Shown: in pieces, positions 24,186-38,750 of the stretch
How the letters are laid out: every line of letters begins with the position of its first letter
Position numbering within the stretch: position 1 is the stretch's first letter
Origin: Rusavskia elegans
Lineage: Eukaryota; Ascomycota; Lecanoromycetes; Teloschistales; Teloschistaceae
Length of the DNA stretch: 64,000 bases
Assembly (NCBI GenBank): GCA_011316305.1
Contig: SAUG01000093.1
Location: forward strand, 1 to 64,000
Reading direction: 5' to 3'
Program-made: the position numbers and the translations under genes
Notes under the pieces: generated by a model
What the model saw: only the letters and a program-made list of their open reading frames with translations
What the model was told of the DNA's origin: nothing
Database searches by the model: none

Positions 24186-26251
24186 ATATAGATTCAGCTT
24201 TTCGTATATTTTAATTAATACGATTATATATATTTATCCAATCGTTCTATAAAAATCAATAAATTTTCTACGATATCTTTTGGAACTAGATCGTTTTAGA
24301 ATAGATTTGATTTGTTAATAGTTTAACAGAACGTAGAAAAATAAAACGTATTGAACTTGCGTATAATCTATATATAGTCGAAACGAAAGATTTTAACAAA
24401 ATATTATAAATTATATAAAAGTAATATATATCGCTAAAATAATATTAATATCGAATTTTTCTATTTAAAGTCAATTTTGTATTCGCTAGTAATTTTAGAA
24501 ATTCTAGTTATATTTTTAACATTACTTTTTAACGCGATATATTTTATAATTCGTCAAATACTAATCGATAGAATCGACGCAATATATTTTAGTATTCAAT
24601 AAAATAAATTTTATATAGTAGAATATATAATCACCGAAATATAATCTTTTTCGATAATATTTTATTCCTTTTCTTTTTTAAATCTTTATTATATATCGTC
24701 GTATTTCGTATCTAAAGCTTTACTAATCTTTTCAACGATATAGTAAAACAATATTTTATTTTAATAGCTATTACTTTTATAATCCATTTAATAATTATAA
24801 ATCTATTTCGGATACTAATATTTATAGAAAGTATATAAAATCTAAAAGATTTTATAGTATATTTATATTTAAAAGAATTTATATAATTTTAATTGTTTCT
24901 CTTTTTCATTTTTTCTATTTTAATTTACTAATTTTTCCGAAAGGAAATATCTCGAAGCCGAGAAAGCTAAATCCTATATCGAAATCGAAGCTACTATATC
25001 CGAATATTCCGATAGAACTAAAGAGATTTAGTTATTATATCTCCGTTAAAAAGAAATTTATAATAATTTATCTATTTGTCTATTTATAAATTTAACATTT
25101 ATTATTTATTTATTAAATAAATTCGTTTTATTTAGTATTTTAAAACTTTAAAAAAGAAAGAAAATAATTTTATTACTTAGAATTAGTACGTTTTATTAAA
25201 TTTTAATAAAATTAATAATTCTATATCTTTTAATTCCGCTAGAAATTTTATACTAACCGCGTAAAAGATATTTATTAAAACTTTACCCGAATTTAATTCG
25301 AAAAATTTTAATAGATTTTTAAAGAAATTTAAATTCTTCTAGCTATTAGAAAGGTCTAATATATAAAAGAATATCTAGTAAAAAATTCTTTTATTTCGTC
25401 TACGTTTCTGGTAGTTTCTAATTATATATCGATATTATAAATTATATTTAGATTATCTAATATTTCTACAAACTTTTATTTTTTAAATACTACTTTGTTC
25501 TATAATAATAATAATAGATACTATTTAAAATCTATCTTTTTTAGTTAAATATTTAACGTAGGGTCTACTATTCCTTTTTTTAGGTTTTAAATATTTTCTA
25601 GAACTAAATTATATTTAGTTCGTTTTATTTCTGTTACTATATTATAGTAATCATTTTTTAATATTATATATCTATAGTTATTAAATTATTTTTTAGTTTT
25701 TATAATATTTGTTCGCTAAAATTTCTAGTAGATACTAGTATTTTTTTAGATTTTTATTTTCTATACTTCGCCTCCATTTTTAAATTTTATATCTAGATTT
25801 CGGATATATTTATAATTTATATTTAATACGATATTTAACTTTTTATATAAAGAGTTTTTATAGATTAAAAGATATATTATTTAGAGTTCTATTTTTTACT
25901 AATAATATTTCCTTCTATCGATATATCTAAAATTAATTCTTTCTATTTATTTTTGGAAAAAATATACTATTTTAAAATATTAATTAATATAATATCTTTT
26001 ATTCCGATTAGTCTATTTTTTATTTTAACTTCGATTTCTATAATTCTATTATTTTACTAGAAATAACTTTAGATATATTCTTAAATCTATTTATATAATC
26101 CTTTTATAATTTTATTTTTCTTCTTTCTATTTACGAGAGCTATTATTTAATGATTTCTATTTTTTCCATAGATATTTAGTATTACCGTTTTAATAGTATC
26201 GTTTCGTTCTATAAAGCGGGATACCGAAACCGATATAGTAAATTATTAAAA
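24186..26251. other. RIP-type DNA, 5-prime flank of the LTR cluster
   Basis: The last ~1.1 kb (25.1-26.25 kb) aligns loosely with 31.4-33.4 kb (shared near 25250/31555: CCGCGTAAAAG, and near 25430/31710: TATATCGATATTATAAATTATAT). It is therefore internal sequence of the element whose LTRs follow. The first kilobase shows no recognisable feature. Confidence 0.5.
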
Positions 26252-26654
26252 TATAACGTCTCTATATATTAGAAGGTTATATATTCAAGCCTAGCTATAG
26301 CTATAGACGTAGTCCAAGCTATTAAATAGTAAAGAAATTCTAGTATAGATTATTATAACTAATCTTATATAGTTATAAAGGTAAAATGATAATATTACGA
26401 GATATTTTTATTATAAAGATAATTATAAGAAAAATAGATAGAGGTATTTTATAATTATATTAATAATAAATAAAAGAAGCTATCTAATAGATATAAAGAC
26501 CGATATATATAGTAAAAAAGTCGATATACCCGATAGAGCCGATCTATTAAATAGAGGCGATTTTATAATTCTAGTAGCTTTAATTAGATTAAACTATTAA
26601 TTCGTTTATCTAATTCATAGATGTAAATATTTCTATAAAGTCTTGGACGTAATA
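26252..26654 (+). repeat. Solo/partner LTR, copy 1 of five
   Basis: About 403 bp beginning TATAACGTC and ending GACGTAATA. The ancestral ends were probably TGTAACG...CGTAACA, a perfect short inverted repeat with TG/CA termini. Internal landmarks are shared by all copies: GAGCCTAGCTA, GTAGTCCGA, GCGATATATA. Confidence 0.7.
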
Positions 26655-28716
26655 CGATTAATCTATTTTTTTTTAATAAAACGAATATTTGTTTTAGATA
26701 TTTTAGATACTTTTCTAAACAATATAATAAAATAATAATTTTATTTATATAGACTTTAGTAAAGTTTTTAAATAGACGAAATATTTTATCGACTTATCGT
26801 TATATTTATAGCGGTAATTTTTTATAATCTATAAAGAGTATCGATAACTATTTCTATTTTCGATAAAAGATTATTATAAATTTATATCGATCGCGCTACT
26901 TAATTCTAAAATAATGAAACTATATTAGATAGTTAATAATCGATATATATAGATATTCTATTATTAATATAATAACATCTGTCTATATAGATAGTTAATA
27001 GCTATCGGATTCCGTAATTATATTAAAGTTTCGAATATCGACTACGATTTATCTTTTCTTTATACTATCCGATAGGGATTTTAATATTATAAAAATAGAA
27101 TAAATAAACGATATTAGCTATTCTAAATATTTTATTTTATTTTATTTATATAATTTATTAAAGATTTTATTTAATTTAATACGATCCGTTTAATATAGAT
27201 TATAAATTTTGGAAAGCGAAGATATTATTTCTTTTTCCGGAAAAATAAATATATATATTTTTTTTCTAGAATATCTAAAGTTATATTTTAATCTATAAAT
27301 ATATTTCAGTATTTTTCAGTTACAGCGACTAGCTTTTATACTATTATTGGTTTGCTATAGACTAAACTATCGTTAAATAGACGATATTCTAATTCCGAAT
27401 TAATAGATGAAATAGATATAGTAAATTTAGTAAATATAATATCTAGTAATTTCTTTTATAAAAATCTAGCTAAAAATCTAAATTAGATTCGCTTGGAATT
27501 ATTTTATTAGCCGGATAGAATGTATTCTAGTTAACCGGTATACTAGCCGCGCTAATTATATTTAATAATTCTAAACGATATCCGATTATATTTTATAAAA
27601 TATAGTTGTAGTAAATATTATTATAGTTTCTGATACTTTTTTCGTAACTAATTTCTTTATAACGTAGTTAATTAAACTCTTAGATAGATAATATAGCTAA
27701 AGGGAAAAAATCTAAAATAGCTACGTAGTATTTTTTATAATTATTTTTAATTATTTTTTTAAACCGAATTCGTTTTAGTAGAGTTACTAGTAAGTAGTTT
27801 ATATTATAAATATTTACGAAGTTAAAGAAAATATTAATTAGATAGATATAAGTTTCACTAGTAGAATTAAAGTTTATTTTAGATATTAAAGTTAATTTAG
27901 ATTTTAAAAAAAAATTATAATTTTTAGAAATTTTATCTCGATACTATACTAGAATTAGTATAATATATATAGATTTTAAAATAATATTTTTTTAAATTCT
28001 AATAGTTTTATAGAAATTAGATTATTCCATATATATAGAAATTAGAACTAGTCTAATGATTATTAAAACTGTCGATAGTAAATTTCTAATTTTAGTATTC
28101 GATAATTATATCCTCCGGAATTGGAAGATTTATATCTAGTAGTAGATTTATTTATAAACTCTTTGTAATCTAGATCTTTCTAGTATATACTACTACTATA
28201 ATTCTACTCTTTAGATAAAAAATAAATACTACGAATTTATCTATTTAATAAATCTATTCGTTTACTTTATAGATAGAGATTTTTTTAGATAATTTTTTAA
28301 TTTTAGAATTTTCTAAAATAAATCTTTTATTAGCTATAAATATAGTATATCTGATATTAGTATATAGGTTTTTAGTATTCGATATATCCGGTTTAAAACC
28401 TAATAGAAAAACTATATAGTAAAAATATTTAAATACTAGGTCGATTCTAGTAGATTAATCGCTTTTTAATTTAATAAAACGAAATACTAGTATAATCTTC
28501 TTTACGAGAAATAATGATTTATTAGTAATAAGTATTTAGATATCCGATTTACTATATAATTATCTCTAGTATATTCTCTTTAGATATTTAAATAATCTGT
28601 TATATAACTCGAATAAACTATTATATTTTTAATATATATTTATTACTTTAGGCTTTATATTTTCAAAATTCTATCTAGTCTTTTTATATTCTATTTCTTT
28701 CTAAATCGAAGTTTAA
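26655..28716. other. RIP-type DNA between LTR copies 1 and 2
   Basis: Strongly AT-rich internal sequence, presumably of the same LTR element. No domain was recognised on either strand. Confidence 0.4.
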
Positions 28717-29118
28717 TATAACGTCTCTATATATCAAAAGGCGTTACGTTCGAGTCTAGCTATAGCCGTAGACGTAGTCCGAACTACTAAATAGTAAAAG
28801 AGTTCTAGTAGAAGCTATTATAACTAGTTTTATATAGCTATAAAGATAAAATTGTAATTTTATAAAGTATTTTCGTTATAAAAGTAAATACAAGTAAATT
28901 AGTTAAAGATATTTAATAATTATATTAATAACTAATAAAAAAACAATTTAATAGATATAAGAAGCGATATATATAGTAAAAAGGCTGATATATCCGATAG
29001 GGCCGATCTATAAAATAGAAGCGGTTCTACGGCCCTAGCGACTTTAACTAGACTAAATTATTAGTTTTTTTATCCAATTAATAAACCTAAATAGTTCCGT
29101 AGAATTTTTAACGTAATA
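28717..29118 (+). repeat. LTR copy 2 of five
   Basis: 402 bp, starting TATAACGTCTC and ending AACGTAATA; same orientation and internal landmarks as copy 1. Confidence 0.7.
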
Positions 29119-30478
29119 TAATTCCCTTTATATTACTTTTCTAAATTTTCTTAAAATTTTCTAGACGTTTTTAAAATATTTTCTTAGTTCCTACGTATTT
29201 TCTTTATCTAGGAATCCTTTCTATTTAATTAAAAATTTATCTATTTTTGTTTTCGTTAATTATTTTTTTAAATTTATATTATTTTCTTTTCTAATAGTAC
29301 TAATCTTTTATTAATAATACTCGTTCAAACGATTTTTTAAAAAAAACTAATATAGAGTTTCAGAAAGATTTTAGTAGATAGTAATTTTAAATTATACTAT
29401 TAATTTTCTAACGTTCCATAGTTTAAAAACTTTAAAATAAAGTTTATTTAATTTCCTATCGGTAAAAATTTTTATTAATAATAGTATTTTATCTCTTTTT
29501 TTATTATTATAGACTTTTCCAAATCTATCTATCTTTTTTTTAATTCTTTTTTTAGTTTTCTATATTTTTATCTTAGTTTTATTCTAATTTTTTTTTTAAA
29601 AATATTTAAGCAGATAGGTTTTTAGTTTTAGTAATAATTTCTTATTTTACTATTTTACCGTAGAGATGTTTATTAGATGTTATTTAGATATCTTTATTAT
29701 ATAATAAGTCTATTACCATCTATACTATAGAAAGAAACTAAATTTAGTTTTATTCTTTTTTAGAATAGGATATTCTAAAATATATTTCTAATATCTAATT
29801 TATTTTTTTCATTTAACTATTAGTTTAAAGATAGAAGGATATTAATATTATTTATTCTATACTAATTATTTAGATTAAATCTTTTATAAAGTTTAAAATA
29901 AAAAGTTTATTTCTATCTAATATAATCTTTTCTATAATTCTATTTTCGTAGAAAACGGTTCGTAGTAGTAGGAATGCTAGCTATTCCGCTATTATCGTAG
30001 TTTTATAAAATATAAACTTTACGTATTTCGTAAATCCGCCGACTATTATAACTATTGTATTATATAATATTTATATATAAAGGTCGATTAAATCTAGAAA
30101 GTCTATAATAAGGTCTATTATAATTTACTAATAAAGTTAATCCGGCGTTTATATTAGTTATAATTTACTATTTTATTATTATCTACTCTTTTTTAATATT
30201 AAATATTATAGATAGTTTTTAATATATTTTTTAATATAATTTTTAAATACTAGTATATTAGTTTTTTTTTAGATTCTATTTAATATTTTCGTAATTTTTT
30301 AATATTTTGCTATTTTAGAATTATACGCCTATCGAATAATATCGTTTATTTTTTCAGATATTTCTATTCTTTTTAAACTTTTCTATTTCTTTTTAATAAA
30401 GGTCTATTTATTTTTTCTACTACTTCGTAGTCTATCTTTCGATTTAAAGTAGTTACAATAGTATTATATATATCTTTA
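29119..30478 (-). pseudogene. Gypsy-type integrase relic
   Basis: Read on the minus strand, 30.4-30.2 kb gives a zinc-binding-like segment (SEKINDIIR, AYNSKIAKYQKITKILNRI, NYIKKYIKN) in which His and Cys codons appear as Tyr. 30.15-29.95 kb gives the integrase core entry (LIIDFLDLIDLYI, IVIIVGGFTKYVKFIFYKT, EQLAFLLLRTVF with RIP stops). The pattern matches Ty3/gypsy integrases. It belongs to an element read minus, lying between two LTR copies; the rest of pol was not identified here. Confidence 0.6.
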
Positions 30479-30889
30479 TATAACGTCCCTGTACGTCAAA
30501 GGGCGTTACGCTCGAGCCTAGCTACAGCCGTAGGCGTAGTCCGAACTACTAAATAGTAAAAGAGCCCTAGCGTAGATTATTATAATTAATCCCGCGTAGC
30601 CGCGAAGTTATAGTTACGATATTATAAGGCGTCTATATTATATAAGTAATTAAAAAGAGAATAATAAAGACGTATTTAATAATTATATTAATAACTAATA
30701 AGAGAAGCTATCTAATAGGAATAAAGAGCGATATATATAATAAAAGTAGCCGATAGTACCGATAGGTAGCTATCTACTAAAAACCTCTATATAAAAGTCT
30801 GTTATAGCGGCTATAGACGGCTATAGTTAATTAGGCTCGTTTATATAGCTAATTCTCTAGTATACTTCTATAGAATTATAGATATAATA
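30479..30889 (+). repeat. LTR copy 3 of five
   Basis: 411 bp and the least mutated of the five at its left end (TATAACGTCCCTGTACGTC, keeping GGGCGTTACGCTCGAGCC). Ends GATATAATA. Confidence 0.7.
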
Positions 30890-33424
30890 CGGCCCCTTCT
30901 ATATCGCTTCGTATCTAGTTCTTCTATCTACGGGGTTTTTAAAGCCTAACTTTTCTTTATCTTTTTTCTTTTCTTCTTTAATATTATTATTATATATTCT
31001 CGAAGAGATAATCGTTTAAAATTTTTCTATCGAATTTAGTTAAGAGATATTATTATACCTTTCCTCTATAGTCTTTATACCTATAATCTTTTAAAAGAGT
31101 ATAAAGTCGATGTAGGTAGTAATATATATAGCGAGTATACTCGGGCCTAGAAATCTTACGATCTTTTAATTTCTAATATAATTTATATTATCTGCTTTCT
31201 TTTTATATATATTTCCCTTTTACTAATATATCCAGGGAAACGTTTTAAAGATAAAAAGAATAAACTTCGTTCGGATATTAGGAATATCTTTAACGAGTAT
31301 ATCGAAACGCGATATCGTATTGAGTTTTTTCTAGATTTTAAAAAGGAGATCCGTAATTAGCGTTTTACTTAAAAATCGGATCTCTGCCGTCTTTTTAGAA
31401 AATAAAAATATTTTATTATTTATTATCGCGCTTTAAATAGACGTAAAAGTAAATTTATTATTTAGAAATAATATATCCTGTCTCGTTTTAACGAACTTAA
31501 CGATCTAGTTATATTCTACTCCTCCGTTAGTTCTATACTAGCCGCGTAAAAGGTATCTATTAAATCTATTTCTAGTTTTAATTCGGATAATTTAGATCGG
31601 TTTCTAAAAGAGTTCGATTTTTTTCTACTTCCGAAGACGACGGGCGTATAAAAAAATATCTAGTTAAAGATTTCTTTATATCTCTTTATTAGTCCTAAAT
31701 TATATATCGATATTATAAATTATATCTAGGTCTTTTAATATTTCTGCTAATTTCTATTCTTTAGCGACTATATCGTCCGATAATAATAAAGTTAGAGACT
31801 ATCTATCCTTTAGTTATACGTTAAATATAGAGTTTAGAGTTTCTTTTTCTGGATATTTTTCTAGTTCGGATATAGAATTATATTCGACCTTTTCTATTTA
31901 CTTAATAATACTTTTATAGATTTTCTTAATATCTTCTATCTATAGCTTCTAGATTATCTCTTAGAATTTATTATATTTTAACGCTAATTATAAAAGTAGA
32001 TAGTAGTATTTTCTCTAGATCTTTATTTCCTATACCTCGCCCCCCTTTTTAAAAAGGTTATTAATTTCCTTAATTTAGTCGTAATCCGTATTTAATATAA
32101 TATCTAATTCTCTATATAGGAGGTTTTTATACGTAAAAAGATATATTATCTATAATTCTATCTTTCTTCCGACTATATTCTCTTACGCCGGTATTCCGGA
32201 AATAGATTCTTTCTACTTATTTCTAAATACGATATACTATCGATTACTTTCGATTATTATAAAGTTTAAGACTTCGATAAATCTATTTTTTATTTTAACT
32301 TCTACCCCCGTAATTCTATTATCTTATTACGGGAGTATTTAGGTATATCTATAGATTTATCTATATAGTCCTTTTATAATTCTGTTTTCTTTTTTTCTAT
32401 TTACTAGAGCTATAGTTTTATAACCTCTAATTTTAATCTTAAGCGCTACTATAAAAGATTTTTCGGTTTTATATAGTTTAAATTCTAATATTAGCTTCTA
32501 TTTTGCTCTTTTTAGTTCTATAGAATACTATCCTATCTCTTTTTTATTCGATAGATAGATAAGGTAATTATTATTATAGTAGACTATTCAACTTTTAGTT
32601 ATATATTCCCTAGCTTTTTTTCCGGGTAATTTTTTTATTACTTTAAACTAGTATTCGGTTACTTCTATTATTTCTTTAGTTAGGTAATTCCTTTTAAAAT
32701 ATTCTGTTTTTCTATATAAATAGTAAACTTTAGTCCGCGACCCTTTATTTTCGGTAGTATCGAGTTCTATTAGGTTTTCTTTAGACTGTCTTTTAGCGGG
32801 TCCTATTTTACTAAGCGCCTGCTTATTTAGATATATTTTATACTGCCTAGTATTAATCTTGGTTACTATTTTAATAAAGGATACTAGTAAATCTAGTTTT
32901 TCGATTACTTTTATAGCTTCTTTAACTTTTATATAGAGTCTTTTATAGAAGTAAACTTTTAAAGCTAAATCTTCCTAGTGCGTTTTATATACTAATATTC
33001 TAAACTAAATAGTATATATAGCTACCGACTTTTACTACTTTAAAACTATTAGTTTCCTTTCTATTACTCTATCTTTATTATTATTTCTAAAGGTTTCTTT
33101 TATAGCCGTAATTAGATTACCGAAGGTATAGAAGGTTTATAATATTTTATCTTCCTTTTAACTTTCCGGATTATTAAAATAGTTTTCTATATAGAGCCGC
33201 GCCTAATTAAAGACTGTCTTTTCTAGATATAATATTATAAATAGAACTTTAATCGTTTTATTTAGAAACTAGTTTACGTATAATACGAAGTAGATATTTA
33301 TCTAGATAAACTAAGGTCTTAAAGATCCTTTATCTCCTTTATAGATACTAGGCGTAGCTGCTCTAATAGTATCGCTTCGATTTATAGGACGGGATAACGA
33401 GACTAATATAGTAAGTCGTTTAAA
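30890..33424 (-). pseudogene. Retroelement gag/protease relic with zinc-knuckle trace
   Basis: On the minus strand near 32.75-32.65 kb the frame reads SRTKVYYLYRKTEYFKRNYL. This fits a CCHC zinc knuckle with Cys and His changed to Tyr by G-to-A/C-to-T mutation. Downstream the frame continues for about 200 codons with only RIP-type stops. The final ~75 bp before 33425 match the sequence before 26252 (AATAGTATCGYTTCG, CGGGATA, ATATAGTAA), so the same element flanks both LTR copies. Confidence 0.5.
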
Positions 33425-33835
33425 TATAATACTCTTATATATTAAAAGGCGTTATACTCGAGCCTAGCTATAGCTATAGGCGTAGTCCGAGCTATTAAAT
33501 AGTAAAGGAGTCCTAGCGTAGATTATCGTAACTAATCCCGTGTAGCCGCGAAGGTACGGTTACGATATTATAAGGTATCTATATTATATAGATAATTAAA
33601 AAGAGAATAGTAAAGACGTATTTAATAATTATATTAATAACTAACGAGAGAAGCTATCTAATAGAAGTAAAAAGCGATATATATAGTAAAAGTAGCCGAT
33701 AGTATCGATAGGTAGCCGTTTACTAAAAGTCTCTATATAGAGGTCGGCTATAGCGGCTATAGACGGCTATAGTTGATTAGGCTTGCTTATATAACCAATC
33801 TTCTAGTATATCTCTATGGAATCGTAAATGTAACA
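33425..33835 (+). repeat. LTR copy 4 of five
   Basis: 411 bp. Its 3' end keeps the unmutated terminus ATGTAACA, supporting ancestral TG...CA LTR ends. Confidence 0.7.
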
Positions 33836-36609
33836 CTTTAATATATTTTATTTCAAAGTTATAGTAAGTAATTTCTTCTAATTATTTTATTTACCTTTAA
33901 TCAAATTTTTTATTAAATGAAAGGAATAGAAAGTTTTTATAGTTAATATAAATTATTATCTTTTTTATCGTTCTATTTATATGAATTTTTTCGTATTTAA
34001 AACTCGCTATTGTCGCTAGTATATCTTTATCTATTATTATATAGTTAATTTCGACCGGTATTTATTTTCTAAAATAGTAATCTAAAGGTTTACCCTTCTA
34101 TACTATATAATAATCCAAAATTTTATCTAAAATATCGATATATAATACTATCTATTTATCTATATCGAAATTTAATAAAGCTTTTTTATTCGCGATATTT
34201 TATTTTAATTTTATAAATATTTAAATTTTAATCTATTTCTACTGGAATACTATATTGTTTTTTTATAGATTTATTAAAAAGATTGTTTTTTTATATATCT
34301 TTCTATTATATTTTAATTATATTCTATAAATTCTGGAAAGTTATATATTTTTATTTTTATTTTTAGAAACTAGTTATTCTTTTATTACTAGTAGTTTATT
34401 TACTTTTAAAAGAATATTTTCTATTCTAATTATATATTCTAAAAAGGTCTCCTTTGGAAAGCTCCTGTCTAGAATTATATTGAGTTTTTATATATATATA
34501 TATATATTTCATCAATATTATATACGGCAACGATTGTTATATTTCACGTATAAAGAAATTTTTACAGCTAAAGGTATATTTATCAGGCAAAATTTAGAGC
34601 GTTAATTACTTCTATTTAACTATTTCCTTTTTTATTCGCGATTACGAATCCTCTACTATATAAGTATAACTTCGTTACTCGCAGTCCTCGGTCTACTAGT
34701 CTTTCCTCGACGTTATATATAATTATCAGCTTCTAATATTTCCGCTATATCTATCTACTATACTGCGAAGTATCTATCTATAGTCTTCGCTTCGGCTATA
34801 TTTATTATATAACCTGTACCTAAACGTTCCGCTAAGCTATTAAAATACTCTTTAGCCCGCGTAGCTTTAAGAAGGTTACTAGCTATAAGACGGTCGCTAG
34901 CTAGTACGCTAGCTACTACGGCTAGAAGCTTTACCCGGTCGATTAGGTTAAAAGGGGGTAGAAAGGTCGGATAGCGCGTTTTAAGGGCGGTAAAGAGAGT
35001 ATTTATATCGAAGTTAGAATAGCTTATTCTGGCTGCTACGAGGTAGTCGACGTCCGCGCGGGTAGGTATAGTTATTACGGATATACTACCGTCTGGTTTA
35101 GCTTATAGCTATAGCTGTTACGGGAGTATATACGTACGTAAAGAGTTTTAGGCTTATATTACTAGTAAAAGAAGAAGAAGAAGCGATAACTGCGAGGTAT
35201 ATTTATCTATAAGAATTCGATATTAAGTTATCGGTAGAAGGATACGTTATATTACTAAGTAAATTTAAATTAAAATTCTATAGAAAGAACTGTTATTTAT
35301 ATTAACTAAACTAGGGTATAGGTTCTGCTACCGTATATTTAATACTGGTATACCAACGCTTGATTTACTTACCGAACCACTAGTTCACCGGGTACTAAAA
35401 CCAAAACAAATAACTAAATAAATAAATTCTAAAAAGGTAATTTCTTTTTTAAAAAATTCCGATTTTTTTTCTTTAATTCTAAAATTGTAATTTCGAAATT
35501 TATATAATATTTTATAAATATATTAATCGTATTTTTTTTAATATCCGAATTATTAATATATTATCTATATAGATTATAATAAAGATATCGAAATAGTTAT
35601 ATAATATTTTAATAACTATTTATTATAGAATCGTGGAAGCGTTTATTAATTTAAATAATATTACTAAATATTCGAATAGTCTATACTTTATTCTAAATAC
35701 TATCTTTTATTTATTTTCGTATTTATTTTTTAGTAAATTAAAGGCGTCTTTTAAATGAAATTTTATAAACTATTTAACCTTTACGATTCAATTTTTTAAA
35801 TCTACTAGAAAGGATAAAGAATATTTATCTTTTTATATTAATATATTAAATTATCTAACGTCGATATAAAATCGGAAGTTTTCGTTATTTTTTAGAATAA
35901 ATATTATCGGTTATCCGATTTTTAATTAAGAATATTATATATATTCTCGTTTCAAGTTATATTCGATATACTATTCTAGTATCTTTAATTATTTATTATT
36001 TGATCTATAAATATATCTAGCTTTTAGTTTTTTCTAAATTATAATAATAATTTTTTAGTTTTTCTAAATATAAGCCGATAAAGATAACTTTCTTTCCGGT
36101 TTTTTTAATATATTCTAAAACTTATTAAATCGTTATAGATCTTTATTTATAGTAGCTAATTCCTTTTTAATCTATTATTTCTAGATAAAAATATTATAAA
36201 TTTTTTTTATACCGGTTAATCTTTTAGATATTTTAAATATATAGCTTTCTATTTTTATCTATATTACTATCTATTCGATTATTAGATTCTATAATATAAA
36301 TTAGAAAATATCTAAATATACTTCCTTTTATATTTTTATAATATCAAAATCGATATTTTCTTTATTTTTATTATTTCGTATCTAGAAAAATTTAGTTAAA
36401 AACTAGATTTTAACGACCTCTATTCTATTAACAGTTTCTATAAAATAAAATTCTATTTTTCTAGTTAAAGAAATAATAAATCTTTTTATATAATCTTCCG
36501 ATATAATATTTCTAGTAGCTCCCGAATTAACTAACGTTTCTATAGATTATTCGAATAATATTAGTTAGATAAAAATCGAATTTTTATCTATTTTCCGAAA
36601 ATATTAAAA
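33836..36609. other. RIP-type DNA between LTR copies 4 and 5
   Basis: AT-rich internal sequence interrupted by a 1-kb element (34449-35425). Apart from that insertion no domain was recognised. Confidence 0.4.
34449..35425 (-). mobile_element. 1-kb element with 13-bp target duplication, copy 4 (best preserved)
   Basis: Flanked by ATTCTAAAAAGGT at 34436-34448 and 35426-35438. Here the element lies inverted: the A-rich end (AAAACCAAAACAAATAACTAAATAAATAA) is at the right and the CTCCTTTGGAAAGCTCCTG end at the left. The conserved frame reads on the minus strand (about 35.2-34.7 kb) as DVDYLVAARISYSNFDI, LIDRVKLLAVVASVLASDR, EYFNSLAERLGTGYI and EILEADNYI. It has fewer RIP changes than the other copies and is therefore probably the youngest. 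Confidence 0.8.
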
Positions 36610-37012
36610 TATAATATTTTTATATATTAGAAAACGTTACGTTCGAGCCTAGCTATAGCCGTAGACGTGGTCCGAACTATTAAATAGTAAAGGAATTCTA
36701 CCGAAAGATATTATAACTAGTTCTATATAGCTATAAAAATAAAGTTATAATATTATATAATATTTTTTTTATAAAAGTAATTAAAAGAAAAATAGTTAAA
36801 AATATTTTATTCATATATTAATAACTAACGAAAAAAACTATCTAATAGATATAAAGAGCGATATATATAGTAAAAAGGCCGACGTACCCGATAGAGCCGA
36901 TCTACTAAATAGAGGCGGCTCTATAGCTCTAGCAGCTCTAATTAGACTAAACTATTAGTTCGTTTGTCGAATTAATAAACGTAAGTATTTTCGTGGAATT
37001 TTGAACGTAATA
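36610..37012 (+). repeat. LTR copy 5 of five
   Basis: 403 bp, starting TATAATATTTTTATA and ending GAACGTAATA; same orientation as the other four. Confidence 0.7.
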
Positions 37013-38750
37013 TTTAATCGCTATAGTCTTTATTATCTTTATAAAGTTGGGCGATCTATATTTATAATATCTATAGATTGAGTTATATTTAATATATTAT
37101 ATATAGGCCTTTTCGGTACTAGAACAATCTTCGCTATAAATAATTTTATAAATTCTAGCCTAGTATATCTTAGCTGGAAAAGTCTAGTACTAGAAATTTA
37201 GATCGAAATAAAGTAGTTTCTATTTCTAAAACTAATTATTATATTAATTCTAAAGCCTATTACTATATACTAGAACAGAATTATAATATATAAAAAAAGA
37301 ATTCCTTTTTAGATTAAACAATCTACTAGTAAATATAAATCGAAAAAAAAAGTTTATTTTAAATAGAAAGTACTATCTATAGTTTACGTTTAATAAAAGA
37401 AGTTATATATTTCTAGAAAGATTAAAGCTATTAGACCGAGGAATAAAAAAAAATCGTATCTAGATAAATCGGAACCGTATACTATTTAATATAGACAATT
37501 TTATATATTTTGTTTTAGATTTTATAATCTAGATACGAAGAAAATATACAGCTATTAATAGCTAGAGTTACTAGATAGTAGCCCGCGGGATTATTTAAAT
37601 TTTTTTTTTTAATAGTCTAGATTTTAAAATTATAATAGTATATTTCTATAAAAAGCCGCTAACTATAATATTAACTTCTAGTTTAGAAATAAAAATAATT
37701 TAGAAGGAAGTTACTAGATTTATCTATATCTATATAATAATCTATCGGATATCTATTATTTCCGCGATTTTAACTATTCGGAATCTAATCTATTTATATT
37801 CGCGAGATTTATAATACCGGCTTATATTTTTAAAAATATATTATTTTTTATTAGAAAATATATACCTTTTTCTATTAGTAGTTTATATCGGGCGATTAAA
37901 AATTTAATCTATACATCGAGTTCCTTTTATAGAAATTTCTTTTCTATATCGAAAAGTTTACTAAAATACTATTATAAAACTTTACCGTAAAAATAGATTT
38001 ATAGGTTCTTTTTAACCTTACTATTTATTTTACTAATATCTTTTACTCGTTTAATAGAAATATAAATATCGCGGATAAAAATATCATAATCTATATATTT
38101 AATATTCGGCTCGGTTTCGATAGATTTATTTTTATAAAATTAATAAAAATAACCAATATCGTCTATAATAAACTTTTTATAGCGTTGAATTCTAAAAAAG
38201 GATTCCGATATAGCTAATAGCGTAGTAGAAGGTATAGCGTAAACTATTATAAAGTCTAAAAGAAATAGAAATCTTTTTTCTATCCGGATCTTTTTAAATT
38301 TTTACTAGATAAATATATTTTATTTCTCGAATTTATTAACTATACGTATAATTAACGGGTCTACACTACAGCTTTATATAGAACTAGTTATTTCTTATAA
38401 TAAATCTGCTTTTAAAGAAGCTTTTACTATAAAAAATTCGCTCGGTATATTATCGCGAGGTTTTTTTTTTTCTCTTTATCTTTCCATACGTTTTATTAGT
38501 AGACGAAGTTATTTCGAAAATCTATTATATATTCTCTTAAACTTTTAATAACGGCTCGGATTAGTAATAAATTTTTAATCTAGTTTTCCGGCTATCGAGA
38601 TAATAGAATAGACTTTAATAATAATCTTATATAAATACTCGAAACGTTATTTTTATTAATTCTAGCGGGTTTAGAATTCGTATAGTAGATTATTATATAA
38701 TAAAGAGATCCTATTGTTTTATAGTATTATTAGGCGATATATCCGCTATT
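37013..38750 (-). mobile_element. Partial Ty3/gypsy copy B (gag region), inverted
   Basis: Reverse-complement match to gypsy copy A gag: the strand complementary to about 38.1-37.8 kb reads FIRDIYISIKRVKDISKINSK-type sequence, matching YFRDIYIFTERIKDIARLNSK of 17.7-17.9 kb. 37.05-37.3 kb matches 18.5-18.7 kb (both contain TACCGAAAAGGC). Only the gag/5' part was recognised. It has many RIP stops. Confidence 0.65.
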
